A program made the position numbers and the translations under genes. 64,000 nt of DNA from Polytrichum commune (lineage: Eukaryota > Streptophyta > Polytrichopsida > Polytrichales > Polytrichaceae): the NCBI GenBank assembly GCA_950295325.1, contig OX485806.1, positions 3,904,001-3,968,000 of the forward strand, written 5' to 3'. Positions within the stretch are counted from its first letter, which is position 1. Each line of letters begins with the position of its first letter. Positions 26,704 through 38,973 of the stretch are shown here, one piece after another. The notes under the pieces are model-generated. The model worked only from the letters and a program-made list of their open reading frames with translations. It was not told the origin of the DNA and did not search any database.

Positions 26704-28819
26704 AGATTCATCGTTGTGACTGCCATCCAAAAAGTTCGTCAAAACTTTGATGCTTTGACGCTCTCGACATTTTGGTCAGCAATTACTATTGCAAGGTGCT
26801 CAAGATTAAAGAAATGCCACTGAAGATGCACAATACTTTGATGTTGAGCTTGCACAATAGGACCTTGTCACTTAAGTCTACTTGACGTTGAGCCTGAAAA
26901 CGACACGTCCAGAAACTTTTGTATATGAAACAGGTTAAATAGCTTGGAAGTTTTTAAGAAAACATTAGAGATTTGCAAAACTATAAAGAGTCCACCCAAA
27001 AAAACAAATTAAATAATTAAACTGATATGGAATTTTGCAAAGTCATTTTTTTGACAAATGAGCTTTTACTCTGCACTAGGGGGTCCATTGATGTTGGATT
27101 GCTAGGTGAGAATTATCACCAAATCAACCTTATTGCTAGTGAGAGTCTTTTATTAAATGAAGATGTTGTTCCCCAATTGTGAATCACTTCATGAACCACC
27201 TCGTTGAGCAAATCAATGTTCAATTAGCCATTGTGGTTGATCACAGCCGGTGCTCTCCCTAAAGTGTTCTTGCATCCTTCTTACAGCTCCACTATGAATG
27301 GTCAAAATGACGCTATTTTGTACTTAATGCCGCATGTGATTGATTGCTTTTAACAATGACTTACACGATGACAATGTTGCACTAACTTGTTGCCAAAGGG
27401 AAGGTCACATACTTAAAGGCCATGTTACCTTAAGTGCAATTTGTAGTGTGTTTTCAAAGTAATTGACATTTAGCAAGGAAAACCAAAATTTAGAGAAAGA
27501 GGTCTCTTCTTTTTGCACGAGATTATAATAAAAGTTTTAAGAGTGAATTGTATTGTATACATGATCAAATAAGAATAAAGTATGCAAGACTTTATGGGTT
27601 TTTTTGTTTAAGAAAATGTCTTTAAAGTTCAAGTGGAGAGGGAGTGTTGTTGTCCTTTAGGACATGGCTATGATGTTGTATGAACAAAACACGCTATTCA
27701 GTCCGGCCTTCCCCAAAGTCCGGAATTGTTCTTCTTGAAGAGGAAATTATTCCATACAAGTGTACCTCATTCATCTAACATAAAAACCATGAAGGAGTAT
27801 GCAACCAAGAGGTTATTACTTTTGGTTTATTTGACACCTTAACTAGCCCTCGAGACCTTGAATTAGTCTAATCCAAGTCAAAATTTTATGTTGGATGGAT
27901 CAGAGGTACGTTCATGTGCATTAATTCCCTCTCTAGTTGGAGTTACACATTGCAATAACTTTTGACTAAGAATTTCGTATTTTAGCAAGCAATTGATTTC
28001 ATGTTCCTTGATGTGCACACTAACAATTTATATTGTACATGGAAAATGACATTCTCAGTTCTAGATTTGGAGTTAGCCATTTGGATATTTAGCAACGTGT
28101 GACTCCAAATGATCACCCACACAAATAGGCGATACCAATGTGGCACCCACAGAAGGTGACATTGAAAAACTATTGCTATAGGACAAGTCATGGAGGCCAC
28201 TCTTATTAACATGGAACATCTATTTTAACACCACACCAATCAAATATATAGTTTAGCTGCCAAGTTTCATTCCTTGAATCAAAGTTAAGCATTTACAAAT
28301 GACTTTATGAAGAACGTGTTCAGATCAACCGTCGTGTTGAAATCTAAATGTTGAAATGCACGTGTATAAACCATGCCCAAAATGGTGGTTGAAACTGTAA
28401 TGTGTTGTTTTGTGAAAGGCTCAAGGGCAATTTCACAAATGTCCCTAAATCACATAAGCTAATCTTATTTGAAATTAGCGTAGGTCCAAAATATTTCCAG
28501 CATTGAGCTGAAACTGAATTACACATTGAGTAAATGAAAAAATGCACTGCACTTCATATACCATATTGTCCACACCCTTTGGTAGAGATTTCAATCGACA
28601 CAGGGTAGGCACTGAGTCACTGACAGCAAGAAAACATTTCGACATACCAACCTTAAGATACCAGTCACCAGATACCAGATACCAGAAACACCTCAATGAT
28701 AGATCATTAAATTTAGAAGCTTTAAGCCTTCTAATGGGGGCAAATGAATGTCATTACTTACCTGCTGTTACCATTAATAATACAGCCACTAAATTAACTC
28801 CTGCAAAAGTATGATGCTA
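26704..28819. other. Intergenic, nothing recognised
   Basis: No supported gene. Around 27,690-27,950 there is sequence related to the inner arms of the foldback element at 1841-2212 and to 36,450-36,530. Confidence 0.4.
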
Positions 28820-31800
28820 TCACTTGGAGCGCGTAATAACTTGGTGCGCCAAGTCTATCAAAGCACGGCGACACTGCTGCACTACCAGTGAAGGATTTGG
28901 AGGCAGCCTGGTGATTGATTCTACTGCTTTTTGTGCATGCTCAGCAGCCAACTCATGAGTCTTGGCGATGCCACGGCTTTCTTTCACCATTTCTACAGCC
29001 TGCACAGACAATTCTTTATGGTATTGGAAAAAAATTAAATACACATTAAAAGACACCACAAGAAGACCAAGGCTAATTTCAAACCACAATTGCTCTCTGA
29101 ATCACGCAAATGATCCAAAGCGCCTTTAAATTTGAAACATTGGTGGGTTACGATATCTAAGGGTGGGTGTACATTAAGGTACAAGTCCAAGAAACTTGGG
29201 GTCCAGAACACCCCTTCATGGACCTTAGTTTCACACTCAAGCTTGGAGTCTTGATTTCTTAAACTAGGAGTAGTTTTTCTTGAGTTGGGACCACCAAGAT
29301 TTGGCAGAAACATGATGCCTCATTAGTGCCACTTCGTTTTTTCATACCTTGAACCCAAACCCCTAGCATAAACACTTTGGGTCCAAAATTTTGCTCACAA
29401 CCAATAAGAGCTCAATTCACATCCAAAGAATATTGTAATATTAACTACCTTGCAACAATGAAGTCAAGATCCCACTACACCATTTATGATGTTTAGTGTC
29501 GCACACACTATTTGTGAAGGGCCTAAACTAGATGCCTTGGGCACATTTCTAAATGTCTACATTACGACATTTAGAGTAGAACCTTGGGATACTTTAGAGG
29601 ATAGTCTTGCGTTTTAGTATGCAAGAGGAAGATATTCTTGAGCATAATAATGGCAAGTGTCATTGGTGTACACTATAGTCAACTTGTACACCATTGTGTA
29701 ACATAGACATACACCTATTAACACTATTGAACATGCTCATGCCAAGATTTTAGTGAGCACACTTGAACGCCAAGTGTCATGAAGTGACACTCATAATAAA
29801 GTCATTAATAATCAATATAACCTATCATACGCCTCAAAATAGAGTAAGTGACACTATTACGCATGTGACACTAAATACCATATACGGTGTAGTGAACTAC
29901 ACGTACCCTCTGTAAGTCGGCATCTTTTTTGAACTTTTTCTCTATAAGTTTTGCCATCTCTGGAAACTCCTTGAGAGCAAACAATACTGGAGCTGTCACA
30001 ATACCCTGCTCAAAACTCATGTTCCCCCCACACAAGCATACACAATGAAGATCACTTCTAAATCATTTGTGCAAACTGCTCACAACATTGTTCCTTCAGA
30101 GTGTGTTGTACTCTATGTACAGACCCTATACCCAAAACCCAAAGATAGATGCAATCAAAATCAGCAACAACAGCCACATTCATGAAGCACGACTTAAAAC
30201 TAGTCCAGACACAAACTTAGTCATCCTTCTACACCTGAAATAAGGAAATACTGTGACAGACCTGGCCAAGATCAGAAAGTGCAGGCTTCCCCAAAGTTTT
30301 CTGGGTGCCTGTGAAATCAAGAGCATCATCCACCAACTGATATGCCAAGCCCTGCATCATCACCCTATTGTAAGCCATCATGCTGACTTTGTGCCAAAAT
30401 TGATGGGTATTAACTTGAGGGTGGTCCAGAGATTATAAAAATACAAGGGATAGGCAGGTATGGTACCAAAAGCAATATCCAGACTATCATATAATCAAAA
30501 GCAACAAACACAAATTTCAAGAATTTCCCAAGCCAAGTAGTTATGGTCTTTGACATATGATGCAAATAACACTCAAGTTTCACATCCAAATCCAAGGTAA
30601 TCCAGTTACAGATACCTAGCCATTCACAGTGGTGCTCAAGTCAGAACTCCGCTCAACAGCATATTGCTTTGAAATCAATCTTGACAAAAGCTTTCATATT
30701 CACAGCAACATACCAGGTGACGACCGTAATCAAATGCAAGAAGGGCTACTTCTTGAGGTTGACCAGCTAGTACTGCAATAGATTTACAGCTATTGGCCAT
30801 AAGAGAAGCAGTCTTGTAGAAAGTCTTTTGCATGTAGTATTCCATACTGCAAAACACCAAAAGATAGTACAATCAACTTCAACTCACAGTTATTCACAAT
30901 AAACCCAGCAATAAACCTTAAATTCCTCAGAAACGAGGCAAAATCCCAGTGAAGAGCAGTTCAATAATGAAACACATGACATAAGGAAAGGCACCTGCAC
31001 ACATCTTTTGCATCACTTGACAACTGCATGATCTCGCCTGTGACCAAATGCTCCAGAACTTGCGATAGTAATTGCACCACCTCTGTATTTTGTAGTGACG
31101 CTAAAGATAGCGATGCACGAGCTAGTAGAAAGTCGCCAGCCAGCACTGCCAACTACACATTGCAAAGACATCACATTGCAAATTCATCAACACTTTGCAA
31201 AAAGTCATCCAGAAAGTAATGTTTGAGATACACACTAAAGTATAGGTACTTCACTCCAAGTATTCAATAATCAGGATCAGACAATCTGCAGCAACGCCTC
31301 AGTTCTGATCTAGATACTGCACCCTTGTACTAGGTACATCCCCCACTTCCTAACGTTGCCAACATAATCTACAAAGAAATTGACATAAAATTCGACATAC
31401 TTTTCTCCCAAAAAAAAATCTGAGTGTTGAGAGGTTAAAGACTAACACAAGCCAATTAGACAATGTAATGCAAGGGCAGTAGAAGGCTAAGATATCCACA
31501 AAACATGATACTTGAAGCACTACCACCTATAGTTGGAAAGACTGTTGAAAACTATCTTAATGAAAGGCCCTAACCAGGATGCAGTTTGAATTCTGAAGGG
31601 GCATTTTCACACTACCACCGTTTCAGTGGTTGATGATTGTCATTTACTCTCTTTGGCTCTATTTTTTAGGGTGCATGGATGACAACCACAACCCCAACTA
31701 TTCTTACTTGCCAACTAGAATACAAGGTGTAGTTGGGAGTGGTTGGGATAGTTGCAATTTTCTTTTGTTGGTTTTACTTTTTTTGTAGTTAGTATGTAGC

Positions 31801-34800
31801 ACCGGGAGAGAACTTCAAGGCCAAAGCATGGCACTAGAATTGTAGGAGGCAATTACTCTTGAACAAACTTTCCATTAGAATCCAGATATTCTTTGTCTCC
31901 ACTCCCCAGATTGCACCAACAGGAGGGACAATACTTGAGGTCAAATCCACTCTTCAACTACAACTCCACCTTTGTGTGTAAATGAAAAAAATCGTACTTG
32001 TGGATGACAGTGGGGCCAAACCACAACCACTGAGTACTTGTGTTTAAACGCCCCTTATAAGAACTTACCTTGTTACCCATGGCGGTATTGAGGGACGTGA
32101 TGCCTCTCCTAGTATCCGCATGGTCCAACACATCATCATGCAGCAAACTCGCAACCTATCCCAAAAAAGAATGTCCTGATCAGCATAGACAAACTAGACA
32201 CATTCTGAACACCACGTGTACGATAGCAATTTCTAAAACTGAATGACAACCCCTATGAGAGGGTGAAAGTTCCTACTAGAAGAGGGTGATAATAAAGAAG
32301 CTAATTAACCATGTCAAGTTCAGTTAGACAGGTTTCCGTACCCTGAAATGATTGAAATCTGATTTAGTGTAGGAGACCTAGATGTAGGCATCCGAGATTG
32401 TCATCATTTGAGAAACTGTGATGGATAAGATGGTCACTTCAGTTCACTAATAGTAGAGAAATATGGGAATGGAGGCTCTCTTTTCAAGAGATATTTATTT
32501 TGCAACATTTCTACCAATATGCAACAATCTGTCCATTTTATTTAGGAAAAATGAAATAAAATATACTAGAGATGGCCAGCTATGTGGCCCAGAACACCTT
32601 GAAAGAGGCATTATAAGAATCTAGACACTAAATATCCAAAGGCTTCTCTGTACCTCTGCTTATGTGCATAATGTGAAGGCAACTGAAAACGACATAATGA
32701 TTAAAGCCTTCAAAATGAAGCATCCACATAAAATCAGATCACTCACATGAATCATCTCGGTGATTTCAGCAAGTTGTTGTTGTTGCAATCTTCGCTTGTC
32801 AAAAACTATGTCCGCTAACCCATGGACAGGTGTAGTCATTAAAGATGTCGACAATAGTAAAAGAATCTAAAACAGCCCACCACTTTCTGTAGTCAGGCCT
32901 CTATCCAACCTATGGAGTGTTGTCTGAAACATGGAGGTCACCTCCAAAATTTATTACTTAACCCAAACCTTAGTATTAGCACCTGCAATGAGGTTTTCAT
33001 GCATCAATAGGGTCAAACCTGGAAAAATTGCTCCACTTATTTGCTTGAAGAAGTAATGAATGTTTTTCTAGCAAAAGAGGGTTGGACTCTGAAGCATTTT
33101 GTTTAAGCTCTAGATGGCTACTGAAGAAACAAGATTCAATGAAACGCACACCTCTTGCACAACAAAGGCAGAGCTTGGTTGCACAAAGTGAAAGGTACCA
33201 TTGGCCGAAATCGTTTGCCTTCTACACCCAACTTGAAGAAGTACTCGGCTGCTAATGCCAACACAGGAACCTGTTTCCACCATTCTCCAATGAGCAATCT
33301 CTTCATGAAATGGATCCCAAAACTTCTGGATCACGGGAAAGAGCTCTTGTTGGCAATTATCATACTTGATTTTTTTCTTCCAAACGTCACTAATCATAAG
33401 CATCTCTTTCAAGATCCTTCCAGGATTGTACAGTTGGTTTAACACTATTTCCTAACCTGCACGTCCAAGCCAACTTAAACAACCCAACCAAGTTGCAAAC
33501 AACAGGTGACACTTGCCATTATTTAAAATGGCTTGAACTTCCTTTCTCATCAATACCAACATGCCTAGGTTTTATGACAACAAACCCACAAATTACACAA
33601 GTAAATCACGATGATGGTCAAACGCAGTCCCGACACAGACAGGCCTGATGAACAAATACCTCTGCTGTAACCATTTCTCGTAGCCGTACAGCTACTGCAT
33701 TCAGCTCATCTGCCACCAAAGAGAAAGGATCCACCTTCTCCTGTAAAAGAAGGAACTCAATGTCTTTAATTCAGACCACCATAACCTTAGCAAGTACTCA
33801 TGTGTCATGCTTAACTTTCATATACTGAATGCAATAATCGACAAAGTTATGACAATTCTTGACGTATTGCAGTCATGTACACAAACCTTATCATTGATCC
33901 AATGACCAGCTCATGAGGCCAAAGAAATATAGGATGCTACATTATAAAAAGTAATAAGCACTACCACCAACCTGGAAATTGGCAAATGTATGATCCAACC
34001 CTGAAGAGGCAGCTCCACCAACGTGCCTGTAGAATACACTTGGAAGCCATGGCGATACAGAAGGTGATGTTTTGCCCTCTGATTGACATGGTCGAAACGA
34101 CACTGGAGATTGCTTTGAAAGTGTAAACAATTGACGAACCTGTGGGATACATCACTGACTGTTAGGATTCTTCTGAATTACATACACCATTGTCTCCACT
34201 GACAACCTTCAGGCCTTCTAACTTGGTACTACTGCAAGAGATCAAGTTAAAGGGGTTCTGAGTTTCTGAAGAAATACTGAAAGAGGGAATGGAGGGTACT
34301 GTTTTATATACAATTTATAAAAAAATTATAGGGTTCTCAAGAAAGTTGTCCAATTGCTTCATGTGTACAAAATTGTAGGCAGGGTGCATTTAATGACTTT
34401 CTAAATGTAAAGAGTGAGTCTCTGTGGAGTGCTTGTCTTCGTCTCTCCAATCTGACAAAATGCTGAATCTGTCGATGGCGACATTCACTCCTTCAACGGA
34501 ACATGGAGAGTAGAGTACCAGATTCTCACCTGCGAATTGAGAGGCTATGTTGACGACCAAGAAGAATAATCAAATCTTTACTCTATATCTACAAAAGAAC
34601 CAAATATAGCTTTGTCCATCAAGAGTACAAGCCTTAGAATGTGATTGTCTCTTCAGAAAAAATTAGATCAAGACAAGTTCACTTGACAATGCAAAACGCT
34701 CTGAATTTCCTATGAATCAAGAAAGGCTTTCTACCCCGCCAATTCCAGGAATATTATGCCTTCAGTCGATTGGACAAACTTTTAGCAACCGAATGCACAT

Positions 34801-35524
34801 ATTATACAACTCAATTCTAGCAGTTGATTTCTGGTGCACCTTACCACCTATGGTCCACCTAATTACAGTGGGGGTATCTGGGTGAACGGGGTGTTTTTTC
34901 CAATCATGTGGGAACCTAGGGGCATGCCCTTGGGGGAGATAAGTGCAGATCAACTTGTCGACGCCCATCGCTAAAAGGGGGTAAGAGTCTTCAGGGGCCC
35001 TCTAATTCTTGTGATGCCCGTTTCCAGGATTACATATAGACCTGGACTACCTTGAAGATGAAGCAACACCACAATTCACGCCGATGGCAAACCTTGGAGT
35101 CACCTCTACTTTTAGAACTCAATTTTAACTATGGACATAAAAAAATCAACTTGGGTCAGCTCAACCATCACCAAGGGCTAGACAAATACCTAGTTTTCAT
35201 TCTCGAATTCTAATCACAACCTAACACCTAATCCGAGGATGCTTCCACTTCACAAGAACCATTAAAACGTTTCACCGCCCCCATACATACATACACGGAC
35301 AATTTGATTCTAGCTATGGACATGGTCCACAACAAATCGCCTCCGGTATGCTCCAACGTCACTTAGAACAAGACCAACACTCAATCAAATGTGCAGTAAT
35401 ATTTCATCAACTTGATTTCTAACCGTGAAATCTTCAAACCTGGGAGCAAGGGCTTAGGAGTTCAAAGACTAGACACAACCTTCAAAAGCCGGACCAGGTC
35501 GCGCCCGCCCTTCGCAGCCTGCAT
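28820..35524 (-). CDS. SPS3: Solanesyl (polyprenyl) diphosphate synthase, mitochondrial SPS3/COQ1 type
   Basis: Eleven exons on the minus strand: 35,480-35,524; 33,972-34,139; 33,660-33,740; 33,199-33,270; 32,747-32,866; 32,069-32,155; 30,995-31,152; 30,714-30,846; 30,262-30,351; 29,907-30,005; 28,820-28,999. Lengths sum to 411 codons including the stop (410 residues). The core shows DPFSLVADELN, the GKRFRP substrate-binding block, the first Asp-rich motif (HDDVLD), the second (VDDALDFTGT) and the family C-terminus ALIDLAHQVITRSK. Such enzymes extend prenyl chains with isopentenyl diphosphate to make the ubiquinone side chain. The N-terminus is Arg/Lys-rich and lacks acidic residues apart from one Asp, consistent with mitochondrial import. 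Exon 1 (MQAAKGGRDLVRLLK) is the least certain part: it was chosen because it is in phase and has a usable, non-ideal donor, and an out-of-frame ATG precedes it. An MITE-like element abuts the donor of the tenth exon. Confidence 0.9.
29476..29894. repeat. MITE-like element, family A, inside an SPS3 intron
   Basis: The ends cactacaccatttatgatg and ...atatacggtgtagtg are imperfect inverted repeats with CACTA-like outer bases. The interior matches 7,766-8,145. It lies in the last intron of the solanesyl diphosphate synthase gene and stops 12 bases from the 5' splice site. Confidence 0.7.
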
Positions 35525-36814
35525 TGCATCCCTCCAAGGACCACCTCCTTCTAACTTGAGAGATTCTTCGCAACGATCACCTGCATGCACGTCCTAGAAC
35601 CCTTGCAAGACACCAAGCTGCCTCAAAGTGTGTCGAATTGTGACCAAATTCGCTCGAACCAGACTCAAATAAAGCGCGTAGAGGCTCAGAATTTTAGCGC
35701 GGACGCCGAGGCCGTGGATCGTCGACCGGGGGCCACAATCCGAGGGAATTGCTGTGTTAAGCTAAGTAAGTCGGTCAACTTCCGCGACGGTGTGTTGAGT
35801 CTGCTTCTTTCCTTGCCGCTGGAGCTCTTTCGGGTCCCACCAGTATTCGTTTACCACGTGTCTGATTAGGGCTGACGCGCTGTGCCACGTTGGCGGTTCT
35901 CGTTGGTTGGGAAGTGTAGTTCAAACTTATTATTAAAAGCTGGACATTAACCCCCCCCCCCCCCCAAAACTAAACACCAAGCCAAGGTTCAACCAAATGG
36001 GGCACGTGACTTATCAATTGGCATATTTGCGTCTTGACCGTCCTATGTGAAGGTTCATTTACGTACCAAACAACTACTTGAGTGGTTGGTGGTTGTAGTT
36101 TGGGCCCGCTTCCAACCACAACTATAATTGCTTTTGGTACACACAACTCACTCTCCTAGTTGCAAAGCGGACTTGATTTTAACAATTGTTCCTCATATTG
36201 ATGCAATATATGAAATGGAGACTAACAATTTTATGGATTCTAGTGGAAATTTTGTCAAAGAGTTCTTCTCTCCCACAAATCTTCTCCCATGCTTTAGTTT
36301 TGAGTTTTCTCCTGGTGCCACATATATAGTAACTACAAACAAAATAGAGTCCAAGAAAGTCGCCTACAACCATCGCATCTACTCCCAACTACACCTTGTA
36401 TCATAATTGGGTAAGGTATAGCATCTAACGCCATTGCCCCAGTGCGTGGCTTAGGATGTTCTACGAACAGACACTCTATTCACTCCGCCCTCCTCTAGAG
36501 ACCGGAGTTCTTCTTCTTATGGGTAAGGCATACCAGTTGTGGTTGCCAACACTGCACCTTGCCCCTCTTTATTCCTCAAAAATATAACCAAGGAAAATCA
36601 AACACAACCACTAACCCGTGAAAAGAATGCTCGCATGTAAATGCACCTTCAAGGGCATCACTTTTACCTCCCCCCCAAAACAAAAAAACAAACTCTACAC
36701 TATTTTGTCTAATTAGTGTGGGTCATCATTTAGAGTTATGTGTTGCTATAACTCTCTATTGACATAATCTTTTTTTACCAACTAAGTTATATCGCATTTT
36801 TTGGTGTACATACT
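35525..36814. other. SPS3 upstream region and intergenic DNA
   Basis: Bases 35,525-35,900 are GC-richer than the surroundings and should hold the SPS3 5' UTR and promoter; no TATA element is assigned. A C-run lies at about 35,951-35,965. The rest contains short repeats (for example caaccacaact and its complement) without coding signal. Confidence 0.4.
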
Positions 36815-37195
36815 AACTACACTAAATATGATATTTAGTGTCCTATGGTATTTTTACGTCACTCTGGTAACTTTTTGGGTGACACTTCTTACGAACAAGT
36901 GAACAAATATTGTCATAGATGATGGATGAGTTCATCCATTGGCCAAACCCCTACCTTCTCTTGTCACCAACTTGTGATGGAATATTTTCATGAATGATTG
37001 AAATTTGGATGGAAAATCACTTGGTAAGTGATTGCAATTGTAACACTGTAAATCTATAATTATCCAAAATTTTACAAGGAATGACAAATAATGTTGGGTT
37101 TAACATTTAGTGTTGGTGATACTACACCACGGTTTACAATTAGTATTGAGCAAGACAATAAGAATCGGTGACCCTAAATATCATATTTAATATAC
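36815..37195. repeat. MITE-like element, family B, copy 1
   Basis: The left end cactaaatatgatatttagt is inversely repeated at the right end (ccctaaatatcatatttaat, imperfect). The interior, with gaacaaatattgtcat, tctcttgtcaccaacttgtg and aacatttagtgttggtga, is shared with copies at 45,320 and 46,712. Confidence 0.75.
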
Positions 37196-38973
37196 TTATG
37201 TTATTTGGGTAAAAAATGATACTCTCAGTAAAATGTTATCGCAATGCATAACTCCAAACGGTAACCCACATTAATTAGACAAAGTAGTGTAGCTAACAAG
37301 TTCAACTTCACCTGGAGTCCACCCACAACCACCCATTGTGAAATTTTGATTTGACCATCGTGTTGCCCAAGTATGACACGCCTGCTTTAAAACTCCAATG
37401 ACATCATCCTCAACATGCAAGAAGTATGGTCATCGGAGACAATACAAAACAAAACAAAACAAAAACCCAAAAATTAAAATAAATAAAAGAATTATCTTTG
37501 TTTGCTCATTTAATCTTCATCGGGTAGTTCAGTTATTGACATGTTTCGCACTCATTGGATATCAGGGTAATCACAATTTAAAGTTGTAACCACGAATCTA
37601 TACAACATTTCCTTACAGTGATGAACCACATAATTCCGCCATGAATTAGTGCATGAGATATCATCACATCATGCAGTCCACAAAGTTGTGTTGATTAAGA
37701 CTGTTATGTAACTTACTCAAGTTTTTTATGGGGGATATGTGGATTTGTTGAACAAGAACAAGGCTCTTGCTGAGATCATTCCATTATAGTTTAAGGCAAC
37801 TAGGAGGTGTGCAGGCTAGATGCAATGCTCTTAACCTTCCACAGAACACTTAAATGCTAAGCAACAACCTAGATTCACTAGCCAGTCGTCACCAGATTGT
37901 GGCCAGTTTTGAGGTCCTTTCAATCTCATTATTATGGTATTAGGATACATATATTGGTGAATATTTGCTTTCACTTATGGGTCAAATCTCATACTCCATT
38001 TGTTTTTGGTTAATAGATTTGCTGGCCTGAATTCACCTATGCTTTTGACAAACACTCAACATTTGTGTACTGAAAGTAGGAATTCGTTTCCCACCACCCA
38101 CCATAGGGTAGTGACGAAGAATTCTGAACTAAAAGAAAACGTTTTGTACAGTCTGAAATTCAAGATGAAACTAGTTTTAAACACATGAGTTGTGAAACTG
38201 ACCTAGGAAGATAAAAGCAGATGATTCTCAAAGAATCCTCATGAAGGATATGTATGTATTGATGAGTGCAGACATGCAGACCTAGAAAAACAGCGTATTA
38301 CTGTGAATCAGACTAATTATCAAAGCCATGATTCATCATTTCCGTTTCCTCCTGTATTGCAGACAGAATTTGTTTCCAAGCAGGATGCATTTGTCTGTTG
38401 GGATAACAGTGGAATTTTTTTCCAGAGGGGCCACTTTTTTTTATTGATCCTCTCCACTTTTACAACATACCCTTACTTGACACCAGCTACCCGTACATTC
38501 TTTACAAGACCATAGAGCAATCAACTACACCACCAGATAGCTCACACATTTGACTTGTTCTTCAAGTTGGAAGTATGTATCACTAAACCCTGCATTTCTG
38601 CAATTCCACACAAGGTATTAAAGACAGGTTCACTTCTTCAATAATTTAAGAAGAGAATAGGTTTGTGGGCTTGTTGGCTCTATACTGGACAAGTGCTAAT
38701 ACACTCTAACATCCACAGCTTTCTGGTGAACAGAAAATTCTCAGAAGAATGTCGTTCAGCAGAATAATGGAAGAACTACAAATTACCTCCTTCAAAATGA
38801 TGGAATTTTTTTTGAAAGACTGAAAAATGCAGTGAAAAGTACATGTAGATAAGCTGGAAAAGGTGTCATAGATCAAGAGGTACCTGTAATTGCCATCATA
38901 AAACAAACTCTCTGCCCATTGCATGCGTCACAGTAGGGAAGTGTACCTGCCTCTAACAGATTATCCCACATTT
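37196..38973. other. Intergenic DNA and likely SCY2 3' UTR
   Basis: Just below the SCY2 stop the minus strand has an exon-like stretch (about 38,570-38,930) with acceptor and donor signals and an open frame. It lies after the SCY2 stop codon, so it is either 3' UTR or unrelated. Nothing else is recognised. Confidence 0.35.
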
